Below are positions 15,263 through 22,845 of a stretch of 22,845 bases of DNA, in pieces (positions within the stretch are counted from its first letter, which is position 1; every line of letters begins with the position of its first letter). The notes below the pieces were generated by a model that saw only the letters and a program-made list of their open reading frames with translations, was not told where the DNA came from and ran no database searches. The stretch spans positions 1 through 22,845 of the forward strand of contig CAYZEO010000017.1 of assembly GCA_964477815.1 (NCBI GenBank), read 5' to 3'. The translations under genes and the position numbers were made by a program. This DNA comes from DAOVGZ01 sp964477815. GTDB taxonomy: Bacteria > Babelota > Babeliae > Babelales > Vermiphilaceae.

Positions 15263-17055
15263 ACCTTTTTCATTACGTTAAATCACAACTCTCAATTCTT
15301 GATGTTATTGGCGAGTATACAAAACTCAAAAGAGCTGGCGCTTACTGGAAAGCAAACTGCCCATTTCACCATGAAAAAACCGCTTCATTTACCGTCAGCC
15401 CACATAAAGAAATATTTTACTGTTTTGGATGCCACACCGGAGGCGATCTCATATCATTCATTTCTGTGGCAGAAAACTGCACCCAACTAGAAGCAGCTCA
15501 TCACTTAATCGAACGATACAATATCAACGTGCCTCAAGAATTAACAACAAAAGTTAAAACTACATCGTCGAGCAACGAAAAGGAACGCTACTTCCAACTG
15601 TGTGAACACGTAGCACGCTGGTGTCACGAACAACTTAGAAAATCCCCATCTACAGTTAAATATTTACACAAAAGAAATATAAATGACGGAAGCATTGACC
15701 AATTTTTACTTGGATACTTTCCCGGCGGAAATAAAAGCATAAAACTCTTTCTTACCTCCATGCAAACACACTCAATTTTAAATGATGACCTTAAACAGTT
15801 CAAAATCCTTTCTACAGGCAAAAATACTTTGTACTCACCATTTGAGGATAGAATTATTTTTCCAATCACAGATCATCTCGGACGATTTTGCGGTTTTGGC
15901 GGAAGAATATTTAAACAGCATGACAACAGAGCAAAATACTACAATTCTCACGAAAACGATTATTTTAACAAACGATCAATACTATTTGGCCTTGATAAAG
16001 CAAAAAAAAGCATTCAAAAACAAGAAGATCTTTTTCTTGTTGAGGGATACACAGATTGCATCGCCATGACACAATACGGATTTCCCAATACAGTTGCCAC
16101 TCTTGGCACATCTTGCACCGTAGAACATCTTAAAAAACTTTCTCACTATACAAGTCAGCTTCTTATCCTTTACGATGGCGACAACGCAGGAAAAAAGGCA
16201 ATTCTACGTTTAACTGAACTATGTTGGCAAGCTAATATCGAACTCAAGGTTATCTGCCTCCCTCAAGGTGAAGACCCTGCCTCATTCTTAGAAAAAGGAA
16301 ATAATCTTAATCAATTGATCGACAAATCCCTTGATATATTCAGCTTTTTCATTAAAACCATTTCGAAAGATTTTTCCAACAAGCCACTAAACAAAAAGCT
16401 ACAAAGTGTAGAAAAATTACTCGACATTGTTAGAAAAATACCAGAACAGCTCAAAAGGGATATCATATTGCAAAAGGCATCCAACAGCCTCAAAATCCCG
16501 TTTGAATCGCTCAAATCGGAACTTCATACAAAATTAAAAAGACATCCCTACAAAAACAGTCAATACTCTGAGGATATCACCCCAAAGATAGTTGAAAATA
16601 ATTTCGAAAGTTCAAGAATATCTCTAGAAAAAAGAATAGTTTTTGCTATAATAAACAACATGTCGTTGTTGAATGAGAACAATGAGGACTACTTGATTGC
16701 GTGCCTTCCTGCTCCCCTTAGTTCGGTTTTGGAAAAACTGAAAACCTTAAAAATGGAGCAAAAAACAACTCTGCTGGACTTTTCAAATTTGTTTGAGCTT
16801 CTCGATGAAAACGAGAAAATCTTTGCTAGTGAAGCCATTTTTTTGAAAGAAAAAAGGGTTGAAAAACGGTCATTTGATCAGCTATTAGAAAGACTTCAAC
16901 AAAGAAATTGGAAAGTCATCGTTCAAAATGTGAAGTCTCGCATTGCAAAGGCCGAACATGATAATAACATACAAGAGATTGAAAATATTCTGCTCAATTT
17001 TTCTAAACTTAAAAAAAAGTTATTGAATAAAGAATTGATAAAAAATAATGAGTAA
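15259..17055 (+). CDS. dnaG: DNA primase DnaG
   Basis: Synthesises RNA primers at the replication fork. The start at ATG 15259 gives 598 residues and places the typical primase N-terminus (LSILDVIGEYTKLKRAG) correctly; the open frame runs further upstream inside lgt but makes no sense there. The CHC2 zinc ribbon uses Cys34, His37, Cys55 and Cys58. The TOPRIM catalytic core shows EGYTD (262-266) and DGDNAG (306-311), the metal-binding acidic residues. The C-terminal third is helical and should bind the DnaB helicase; it is Lys-rich and divergent. The start overlaps the lgt stop by four bases, and rpoD follows after three bases, so this is a version of the macromolecular-synthesis operon with lgt rather than rpsU in front. 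Confidence 0.97.
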   Translation: MNLFHYVKSQLSILDVIGEYTKLKRAGAYWKANCPFHHEKTASFTVSPHKEIFYCFGCHTGGDLISFISVAENCTQLEAAHHLIERYNINVPQELTTKVKTTSSSNEKERYFQLCEHVARWCHEQLRKSPSTVKYLHKRNINDGSIDQFLLGYFPGGNKSIKLFLTSMQTHSILNDDLKQFKILSTGKNTLYSPFEDRIIFPITDHLGRFCGFGGRIFKQHDNRAKYYNSHENDYFNKRSILFGLDKAKKSIQKQEDLFLVEGYTDCIAMTQYGFPNTVATLGTSCTVEHLKKLSHYTSQLLILYDGDNAGKKAILRLTELCWQANIELKVICLPQGEDPASFLEKGNNLNQLIDKSLDIFSFFIKTISKDFSNKPLNKKLQSVEKLLDIVRKIPEQLKRDIILQKASNSLKIPFESLKSELHTKLKRHPYKNSQYSEDITPKIVENNFESSRISLEKRIVFAIINNMSLLNENNEDYLIACLPAPLSSVLEKLKTLKMEQKTTLLDFSNLFELLDENEKIFASEAIFLKEKRVEKRSFDQLLERLQQRNWKVIVQNVKSRIAKAEHDNNIQEIENILLNFSKLKKKLLNKELIKNNE

Positions 17056-17058
17056 TCC

Positions 17059-18993
17059 ATGAAAAAAACAAGTAAAAAAACAACAAAGAAAGTTATCTCT
17101 AAAAAGAAAGCTGCAACAAAAAAAACTACCAAAAAGAAAACCGCTACTACAAAGAAAAAAAGTCCTGCAAAAACTAAAGAACAAAAAAGCTCTATCGATC
17201 TAAACAAAGAACTTCTAGAAAGCATCCTTGAAAAAGGCAAGGTCATTGCCTACGAAGAGTTGATTGTATTTGCATCAGACCATGATCTTACAGAAGAAGA
17301 GATCAATGATCTGATTATTTTCTTAGAAAAAAACGGCATTGAACTCACAACACTTGAAGAAATTGAAAGAAAGGAACAGGCCGACGAAGAAACAGAAAAA
17401 GAAGACGCAACATCGAAGAAAGCCCTTAAAGACAAAATGAAGGGAGCTTTGGGACTCAAAACTGCGAAGGCAAATAGCGAAGACGATGATGAGGAAGAAA
17501 CCAAGGAGATTACAACTCAACTTGCAGACGGTGTAAAATCCTACTTGCGAGATATTGGTAGAATTCCTCTTCTCAATAAAGAAACTGAATCTGTCATAGC
17601 AAATGAAATCGCACGATGTAAGGCTGAATCAATTGATGCAATTGCTCAATTCCCCTTTATTCACAAGGAATTTGTAATAATTGGTGAAAAGGTTGTAAAA
17701 GGAACAGTCGCCCTAAAAGACATCATACAGTTTTCTGAATTTGATGAAGACAACCTTCCTAAACTAGAAAAAGAACAAAAACAGTTCCTGAAAACAATTT
17801 CCGAAATTAAAAAACTGATCGATAACGAAGAAAAAATTTATCAATCATATCGCAACAAACTCGATTCTGCTGCAAAAAAGAAAGAGATGCTTGATAAAAT
17901 CAAAGAAAACAAAGAAAAAATAGCAGAAATAATAAAATCGATCAGAATTGCCAATAAACTTGTTAGAAAACTTGGCAAAAGAATAGAAAAATATTTGAAG
18001 AAGGTTGAAGAAAAAAATGAACTACTACAAAACTGTCAAGAATACTTAAAACAATATGAAAATGAAGATCAAACAGAGGAAACAAAGCGAGCAATTGAAG
18101 AACTTTCTAAAACAATTCGCGCAACAACAAAAACGAAAAAAAAGATTGAAGGCGAAATAGGTCTTCCCGAAAAATTAGTAGTTAAATATTACGAACAACT
18201 TGTTGACGCCCAAGAAGATGATAAGTATGCCAAGGATGACTTAGCAAAAGCAAACTTACGTCTTGTAGTTAATATTGCAAAAAAATATGTCAATCGAGGC
18301 CTACACTTTCTTGATCTCATTCAAGAGGGAAATATTGGACTAATGAAGGCTGTTGAGAAATTTGAATTTGAACGTGGCTATAAATTTTCCACATACGCCA
18401 CCTGGTGGATACGACAAGCAATAACACGTGCAATCGCCGACCAATCCAGAACCATTCGAGTTCCCGTCCACATGGTGGAAACACTCAATAAAATCAACAA
18501 AATTAAACGAACCTTCGTACAAGAACATGGACGTGAACCAACACATGCTGAACTTGCTAAAAAACTGAATCTTGATGAAAAGAAAATAAAAAACATCATA
18601 AAAATATCAAAAGAGCCAATATCGCTCGAAACCCCAGTAGGTGATAGCGATGATGCATTTATCAAAGATTTCATAGAAAACGATAAAGATTGCTCACCAT
18701 CCGAAACAGTTGCTAGCAACGATCTTAAAGAGCGTGTTAGAGAAGTTCTCAAAACACTAACTCCTCGGGAAGAAAAGGTTTTAAAAATGCGTTTTGGAAT
18801 AGACGTTGCATCAGAACACACCCTTGAAGAGGTTGGCAGAGATTTTTCAGTCACCCGTGAAAGAATCCGTCAAATTGAGGTAAAAGCAATAAAAAAACTA
18901 CGGCATCCTTCTCGCAGTAAAAGATTACGCGCATTCTTTGAGAAGGAAGCAGAAGAAACGGCAGAAATATATAACGATGAATTATCTGAATAA
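17059..18993 (+). CDS. rpoD: Primary RNA polymerase sigma factor RpoD with Lys-rich N-terminal tail
   Basis: Housekeeping sigma-70 that directs RNA polymerase to -10/-35 promoters. The 644 residues show: a Lys/Thr/Ala tail (1-44), region 1.1 (about 46-103), an acidic linker (105-150), region 1.2 (about 158-185), a long coiled-coil-rich non-conserved insert (about 190-390), region 2 (394-467, with the strongly conserved LIQEGNIGLMKAVEKFE and YKFSTYATWWIRQAITRA), region 3 (to about 545) and region 4 (about 555-625, helix-turn-helix TLEEVGRDFSVTRERIRQIE). All DNA-binding segments look intact. The tail is built from KKTTKK-like units and resembles histone H1-type tails; mycobacterial SigA has a comparable basic extension. 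Start three bases after dnaG. Confidence 0.97.
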   Translation: MKKTSKKTTKKVISKKKAATKKTTKKKTATTKKKSPAKTKEQKSSIDLNKELLESILEKGKVIAYEELIVFASDHDLTEEEINDLIIFLEKNGIELTTLEEIERKEQADEETEKEDATSKKALKDKMKGALGLKTAKANSEDDDEEETKEITTQLADGVKSYLRDIGRIPLLNKETESVIANEIARCKAESIDAIAQFPFIHKEFVIIGEKVVKGTVALKDIIQFSEFDEDNLPKLEKEQKQFLKTISEIKKLIDNEEKIYQSYRNKLDSAAKKKEMLDKIKENKEKIAEIIKSIRIANKLVRKLGKRIEKYLKKVEEKNELLQNCQEYLKQYENEDQTEETKRAIEELSKTIRATTKTKKKIEGEIGLPEKLVVKYYEQLVDAQEDDKYAKDDLAKANLRLVVNIAKKYVNRGLHFLDLIQEGNIGLMKAVEKFEFERGYKFSTYATWWIRQAITRAIADQSRTIRVPVHMVETLNKINKIKRTFVQEHGREPTHAELAKKLNLDEKKIKNIIKISKEPISLETPVGDSDDAFIKDFIENDKDCSPSETVASNDLKERVREVLKTLTPREEKVLKMRFGIDVASEHTLEEVGRDFSVTRERIRQIEVKAIKKLRHPSRSKRLRAFFEKEAEETAEIYNDELSE

Positions 18994-19047
18994 TAATATA
19001 ACCCTTTTTCAATTTCACTATAAAATAGGAGAAGAAAGGCAATAACT

Positions 19048-20364
19048 ATGGAACCTCCACTGAACACTACGTTGTACCTTGGAATAATTGCGTTTTTCAT
19101 ATCGCTTTTATTATTTGGGGTTTTTTCTTTTATTGAAACAAGCATAACTGCACTTCGACTTTTTAAACTTAGAGAATTGGCAAAAAAAACAAAAAAATAT
19201 GTAACACTTTTTACTGCACTTGAAAAAACACCTCAAAAGGTACTAATTGCGGTCTTGATTGCAACATCACTGGTCAACGTTCTGACCGCATCGTTGAGTA
19301 CCGCTGTTATGGAGCGAATCTTTGCCAAAATAAACTTTGGAAAATTAGGATTTTCTCTAGGTATCGGTTTTGCCGCAGTAGCAATATTGATTTTTGGAGA
19401 AATTATCCCAAAAAATCTTGCTAAAACCCGTGGCGAAAAGATTTTCAGATCAACGTTATGGCTAACTAATCTGACCTATCTTGTTCTGCGCCCTATTATT
19501 CCGGGCCTCATAAGACTTTCTGATTTTCTCGTTTCAAAAATTGGGGGGAAAAGAATGGCCAGTGGAGCAAGTAGCGAATGGATATCTTCGGAGCAAGAGA
19601 TCGAATTTCTTATTGAACATGGAGATGAAAAGGGTTTAATCGAAGCAGAAAAAAGTGAGATGTTACGCGGTATTTTCGATCTTGGAAAAACACCTGTCAA
19701 AGAAATTATGGTGCCTGCCATTGATATTGCGTCTATTGATGTAAACACTTCTATAAAAGATACTCTCAGTGTTTTTTCGAAGTATCAATTTACAAGATTG
19801 CCCGCATACGAAGAAAAAACTGACAATATTATTGGCATGATCCACTTCAAAGACATTTTTGCAATCTGGACACAAGAAAAAGAAGTTTCTCTTAAAGATC
19901 TGCTTCGACCTATTTCATTCATTCCTGAAAGCGTAAAAATCAACCAACTCCTTAAAGAATTACGAGAAAAACATCAGCACATGGCAATGGTGATAAACGA
20001 ATACGGAAGTATTACTGGCTTGATAACGCTCGAAGATATTCTTGAAGAGATTGTTGGAGAGATTAGCGATGAGTACGAGGCTGTTACAGAAAAAATCATA
20101 CCTCTCAAGCAAGGTGGCTGGTTAATCAACGCAAGTGTACCTCTGACTGAAGTGAGTGAGATCTTGAGTATCACCTTTGAAACAAAAGATGTTTTAACCT
20201 TGGGCGGCTTTTTGACAGAACAGCTACAACATGTTCCCAAAAAAGGTGAACGAATGTTATACAAGAACTATTACTTCCAAGTTCAGAAGGCGACTGCAAA
20301 GCGAGTCCTGCAAGTTTTGGTTTTTGAAGAAAAAAGCCCTCGGAATCAAGGAGAAGTGTTGTAA
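19048..20364 (+). CDS. CNNM/CorC-type membrane protein with CBS pair
   Basis: A 438-residue member of the HlyC/CorC (DUF21-CBS) family, often annotated as hemolysin or Mg/Co efflux protein and linked to divalent-cation transport. Residues about 1-170 are the DUF21 membrane domain with four hydrophobic segments and the signature FGEIIPKNLAKTRGE near residue 115. Residues about 205-340 form two CBS domains (VKEIMVPAIDIASID..., then HMAMVINEYGSITGLITLEDILEEIVGEI), which bind adenine nucleotides in relatives. The last 90 residues are the CorC_HlyC domain (WLINASVPL ... VPKKGERM). GGAG and AAAGG precede the ATG. It starts 54 bases after rpoD and is probably in the same transcript. The older hemolysin name is not supported by anything here. 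Confidence 0.92.
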   Translation: MEPPLNTTLYLGIIAFFISLLLFGVFSFIETSITALRLFKLRELAKKTKKYVTLFTALEKTPQKVLIAVLIATSLVNVLTASLSTAVMERIFAKINFGKLGFSLGIGFAAVAILIFGEIIPKNLAKTRGEKIFRSTLWLTNLTYLVLRPIIPGLIRLSDFLVSKIGGKRMASGASSEWISSEQEIEFLIEHGDEKGLIEAEKSEMLRGIFDLGKTPVKEIMVPAIDIASIDVNTSIKDTLSVFSKYQFTRLPAYEEKTDNIIGMIHFKDIFAIWTQEKEVSLKDLLRPISFIPESVKINQLLKELREKHQHMAMVINEYGSITGLITLEDILEEIVGEISDEYEAVTEKIIPLKQGGWLINASVPLTEVSEILSITFETKDVLTLGGFLTEQLQHVPKKGERMLYKNYYFQVQKATAKRVLQVLVFEEKSPRNQGEVL

Positions 20365-20390
20365 CCATTTGATTAAAAAAGGAGTAGACG

Positions 20391-20744
20391 GTGAAGAAGC
20401 ATCTGATTTTGTTATGTACAATTTTTTTGCTAGGAACAGTTTCAGTTTCTGCTCAACAACCATCACAGCCGAAACAAGCACACCACTGCCCTCCTGAAAT
20501 TGATCATGAAGGAGAAGTGGTACTTTCTCATTTTGCGGGAATTCTTGGAAGTTTTATCAATATTTTGCAAGCACCCCGTGATAATGCAAACGTCGGGCAC
20601 AATCTTGGCAACATGGTTCATGGACTGGCAAACATCATTGCAACGGCAATAAAGCGAGGAGAAATAATCCATGAATACGTTACAAGCCAAGAGTTTGCTC
20701 AAGAAGTGGAAGCATTCATAGTAACCAAAACACAAAATATATAG
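20391..20744 (+). CDS. Small exported protein, unknown function
   Basis: A 117-residue protein of no family I recognise. It starts at a GTG preceded by AAAGGAG with a six-base gap. The signal peptide (residues 1-22) ends in VSVSA, followed by a short Gln/Pro/His-rich linker (QQPSQPKQAHHCPPEID). The rest is helical: one long helix pair (VVLSHFAGILGSFINILQ and NLGNMVHGLANIIATAIKRGEII) and a C-terminal acidic helix. It has one mature Cys. It lies 26 bases after the CorC-like gene and ends two bases before the next gene, so all three may share a transcript. The pairing with the following exported protein suggests a shared pathway, but this is only context. Confidence 0.7.
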   Translation: MKKHLILLCTIFLLGTVSVSAQQPSQPKQAHHCPPEIDHEGEVVLSHFAGILGSFINILQAPRDNANVGHNLGNMVHGLANIIATAIKRGEIIHEYVTSQEFAQEVEAFIVTKTQNI

Positions 20745-20746
20745 TT

Positions 20747-22753
20747 ATGAATAAAATTCGCGCCGCTTGTGCGGCGCTTCTTTTTTTAACAAGCACATAC
20801 TCATTCTGCCAACAACCCGCATTGCTCATCGACACCGACGGCAAAACCACTTACGACTACAGAAACTTTTTAAGCCTGCTTGAATCTGTAGGTTATGCAC
20901 CGGATTATCAAAATCTGTTCTCTTTTTTGAATAGCTCGAAAATTGAGAAATACGAAACGATTTTTTTTGAACTGGGTGCAAGCGCGATGAGCAATATAAA
21001 AAACAACTTCGTTCAAAAATGCATCAAGTCTGTTCAAAACTATGCACAATCCGGCAACAAAAATATCGCCATACTTTTGTCAGGCAATCAAAAAACTGCA
21101 TTCGTCAATCGAGCGATTAGTCTTTTGGAGAACCTTGGTGTTCCTGTTGACGAGGGCGTTCGCTCGTTTATTCACAATCTTTTTGCGCACGACGGGAAAA
21201 CAGGACACCTGTACGGCACAACATTGATTAACAAAAAGGAGAACAAGCCAACAGTCCCTCACCCATTTCCACCAGCACTATTTCTCACTAACAAAAAACT
21301 GAACAACAACTACCTGATCACCAAGGCATCAACCTGCACATTTAGCGAGATTGCGGAAAACTTTTTTCTTGTACCACTTTCATTTGCTACCAGACAAAAA
21401 CTTCTTGCGTCCCTGCAGCGAATGCTAAAAAAGTTTTACCTCATGGCCCGCGTAAATGGCAGAAAAAAAACAAAACTGCCCGGAAATCTCACCAAAAAAT
21501 TTAACATTGCACAAAAAAAAGAAGCAGAACGTAAAATGTATAGTTTATTTCACAACAATCCTAACTACCGTTGGCTCATAGATAAAAAGCTTTCGTGCGC
21601 CTGGCTCGATCCTGGTGATTATTTTCTTGAACAACGTAAACCTGCAACCTCACTCCCAGAAAAAGAAAAAAAAATATTAAAGCAAGCAGCAATGAAACGA
21701 GGTCTAGACTTTATACACAACTCGGGAATTAATCTTTTGTGGTTTGAGTTAAACCCAGAATCATTTCTCAGTGTAAAAAATGATGCAACACCAGAAACTC
21801 AAAAAAAATTTGAAAACAAGGTGCGTACACTTGGAAAAGAATTGAAAAAACGATTTAACAAAAACAAAAATTCAAGACCAAAAATTTTTATTGGAACCGA
21901 CATTACTAGTAATTACAGATCCCATCCTGTTCATATTGCTGTCCGTGACTTTTTTGGTAAAACCTACTCAAAAATACCGAGTCCCCTTGATTTTAAACAT
22001 TTTTGGAAACCGGAACTGCTCGATGTATTTGATCGGTTCACAAAAATATTTGGAGCAGATATCCCAATCGACGGTATTTTTCTCGATTTCGAGATGTATC
22101 ACGCACAACGACAAGCGGGAAGCTACAGCAGCCTTATGGACTTTTCTGATCTTGCATGGAAAATATATGCAGACAGAACAGGACAACCACAACTTCTCAC
22201 TAAAATTTCTGTGCAAAGCAGAGTAAGTTATTTAATTGAAAACAACTTATTCGAACAATACTTTTCAACTCTTTCCGCTGAAGCGAAAAAAATTGGAAAA
22301 CAAATAAGAACACACATTAAAAAAAAATACCCTAATATTTTAATTGGGGCCTATGCTCCAACGCTTCCAAGAAATTGGTTTTATAGAGGACTATTAGCTG
22401 GACTCAGTTCGCAAACACAACCTGTGATTTATGTTTCATTCAACACCGATTTTTATTCACATGCTCCATGGCTCGAGCAACAGGGAATTTATCTGATGCA
22501 CGGAGCACCAATTATGCTTTCCAAGCTAAAAAAAACATCCGACTTTCGCCTCATTTCAAAACTCAGTCGTCTTCATTATTTCATTTGGTACAACAGACCA
22601 TCACGCATGATATATCAACCTGAGCAAAGAAAAAATATTTGGTGGAGTTCTGAAGCATCGTTGTTGCCATGGAAAAAGGTTGCGAAAGAAATACAAAGAT
22701 ACACAAAAAAAGAAAAACAACTTAGAAGCATATACCCTCCGACGAAGCTATAA
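20747..22753 (+). CDS. Exported putative glycoside-hydrolase-like TIM-barrel protein
   Basis: A 668-residue protein with a signal peptide (about residues 1-21, MNKIRAACAALLFL...). Residues about 24-115 look like an alpha/beta Rossmann or amidotransferase-like domain (ALLIDTDG, YETIFFELGAS, NIAILLSGNQ). The C-terminal half looks like a (beta/alpha)8 barrel: GINLLWFELNP (about 329-339), KIFIGTDI (378-385), IDGIFLDFEMY (441-451), LIGAYAPTLP and PVIYVSFNTDF. IDGIFLDFE matches the GH18-type DGxDxDxE pattern except for the middle Asp (Asp442, Asp447 and Glu449 kept). An uncharacterised glycosidase-like enzyme is the best guess, with modest confidence. It has no ribosome site and starts two bases after the previous stop, so translation is probably coupled. 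A terminator-like hairpin lies in its first codons. Confidence 0.72.
   Translation: MNKIRAACAALLFLTSTYSFCQQPALLIDTDGKTTYDYRNFLSLLESVGYAPDYQNLFSFLNSSKIEKYETIFFELGASAMSNIKNNFVQKCIKSVQNYAQSGNKNIAILLSGNQKTAFVNRAISLLENLGVPVDEGVRSFIHNLFAHDGKTGHLYGTTLINKKENKPTVPHPFPPALFLTNKKLNNNYLITKASTCTFSEIAENFFLVPLSFATRQKLLASLQRMLKKFYLMARVNGRKKTKLPGNLTKKFNIAQKKEAERKMYSLFHNNPNYRWLIDKKLSCAWLDPGDYFLEQRKPATSLPEKEKKILKQAAMKRGLDFIHNSGINLLWFELNPESFLSVKNDATPETQKKFENKVRTLGKELKKRFNKNKNSRPKIFIGTDITSNYRSHPVHIAVRDFFGKTYSKIPSPLDFKHFWKPELLDVFDRFTKIFGADIPIDGIFLDFEMYHAQRQAGSYSSLMDFSDLAWKIYADRTGQPQLLTKISVQSRVSYLIENNLFEQYFSTLSAEAKKIGKQIRTHIKKKYPNILIGAYAPTLPRNWFYRGLLAGLSSQTQPVIYVSFNTDFYSHAPWLEQQGIYLMHGAPIMLSKLKKTSDFRLISKLSRLHYFIWYNRPSRMIYQPEQRKNIWWSSEASLLPWKKVAKEIQRYTKKEKQLRSIYPPTKL
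20760..20787 (+). terminator. Intrinsic-terminator-like hairpin inside the start of an exported-protein gene
   Basis: GCGCCGC (20760-20766) and GCGGCGC (20771-20777) pair perfectly around a TTGT loop and are followed directly by TTCTTTTTTT (20778-20787). This is the best-formed terminator structure I found in the window, and all seven pairs are G-C in an A+T-rich region. It falls on codons 5-14 of the 668-residue gene, encoding part of its signal peptide. It could end transcripts from the upstream cluster, or act as a translation-dependent attenuator. Confidence 0.6.
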
Positions 22754-22845
22754 AATTCACATAGTAGCTTTAAAAAAACCATTGTGTCAAAAAAAAAATA
22801 GTGTTACTTTTTGACCAAGCAGTATTTCTTTTTAACCATATTTCA
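22754..22845. other. Downstream A/T-rich end of window, no gene seen
   Basis: The last 92 bases contain no supported gene. An inverted repeat GTCAAAAA (22786-22793) / TTTTTGAC (22808-22815) with a 14-base spacer includes a run of ten A (22789-22798). It could be a regulatory site for a gene beyond the window or chance in A/T-rich DNA. Confidence 0.3.

Noticed and set aside
18378..18854. 158-codon open frame on the minus strand within rpoD
   Set aside because: It is antisense to the highly conserved regions 2-4 of RpoD, has no ribosome site or recognisable protein, and is best explained as a shadow of constrained codons.

Overview
The window looks like a piece of chromosome from an A+T-rich, gene-dense Gram-negative-type bacterium that depends on a host. 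I favour the Dependentiae (TM6/Babeliae) or a similar intracellular lineage. This rests on the mix of very A-rich, Lys/Asn/Ile-rich genes, the many Sec-exported proteins of unknown family, a divergent exported propeller protein, and otherwise ordinary housekeeping genes. It is an inference from style; no marker gene in the window fixes the taxon. I count 18 protein genes, 15 on + and 3 on -. I see no tRNA, rRNA, CRISPR array, insertion sequence or phage gene.

Left part (1-4732): a SpoU-type RNA methyltransferase abuts, stop to stop, a convergent glycoside hydrolase family 1 protein that has lost its acid/base glutamate. A divergent promoter region follows, then an exported PPP-type metallophosphatase with a C-terminal membrane anchor. 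Its 3' end overlaps a convergent exported alpha/beta hydrolase by 21 bases.

Middle (4733-11866): an APC amino-acid permease, an Fe-type superoxide dismutase carrying an export signal, and an unknown exported protein form a tight + strand cluster. Next is a 684-residue exported protein with a possible Skp1/BTB-like N-terminal domain and five spaced 'LPN'-type propeller repeats. The peptidoglycan gene mraY lies convergent to it, followed by a small helical exported protein.

Right part (11867-22845): mnmG (tRNA wobble-uridine modification) sits behind a leader with two hairpins, followed by a small exported beta-rich protein. Then comes a dense + strand run: lgt, dnaG (4-base overlap), rpoD (3-base gap), a CNNM/CorC-type membrane CBS protein, a small exported protein and a 668-residue exported TIM-barrel-like protein. 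The start of this last gene contains a complete intrinsic-terminator-like hairpin plus T-run inside the signal-peptide codons.

Together the genes combine core information processing (DnaG, RpoD, MnmG, RNA methyltransferase) and envelope building (MraY, Lgt) with a large exported set. Ten of the 18 products begin with a signal peptide or signal anchor, which suggests that much of this region works in the periplasm, at the cell surface or in the host.
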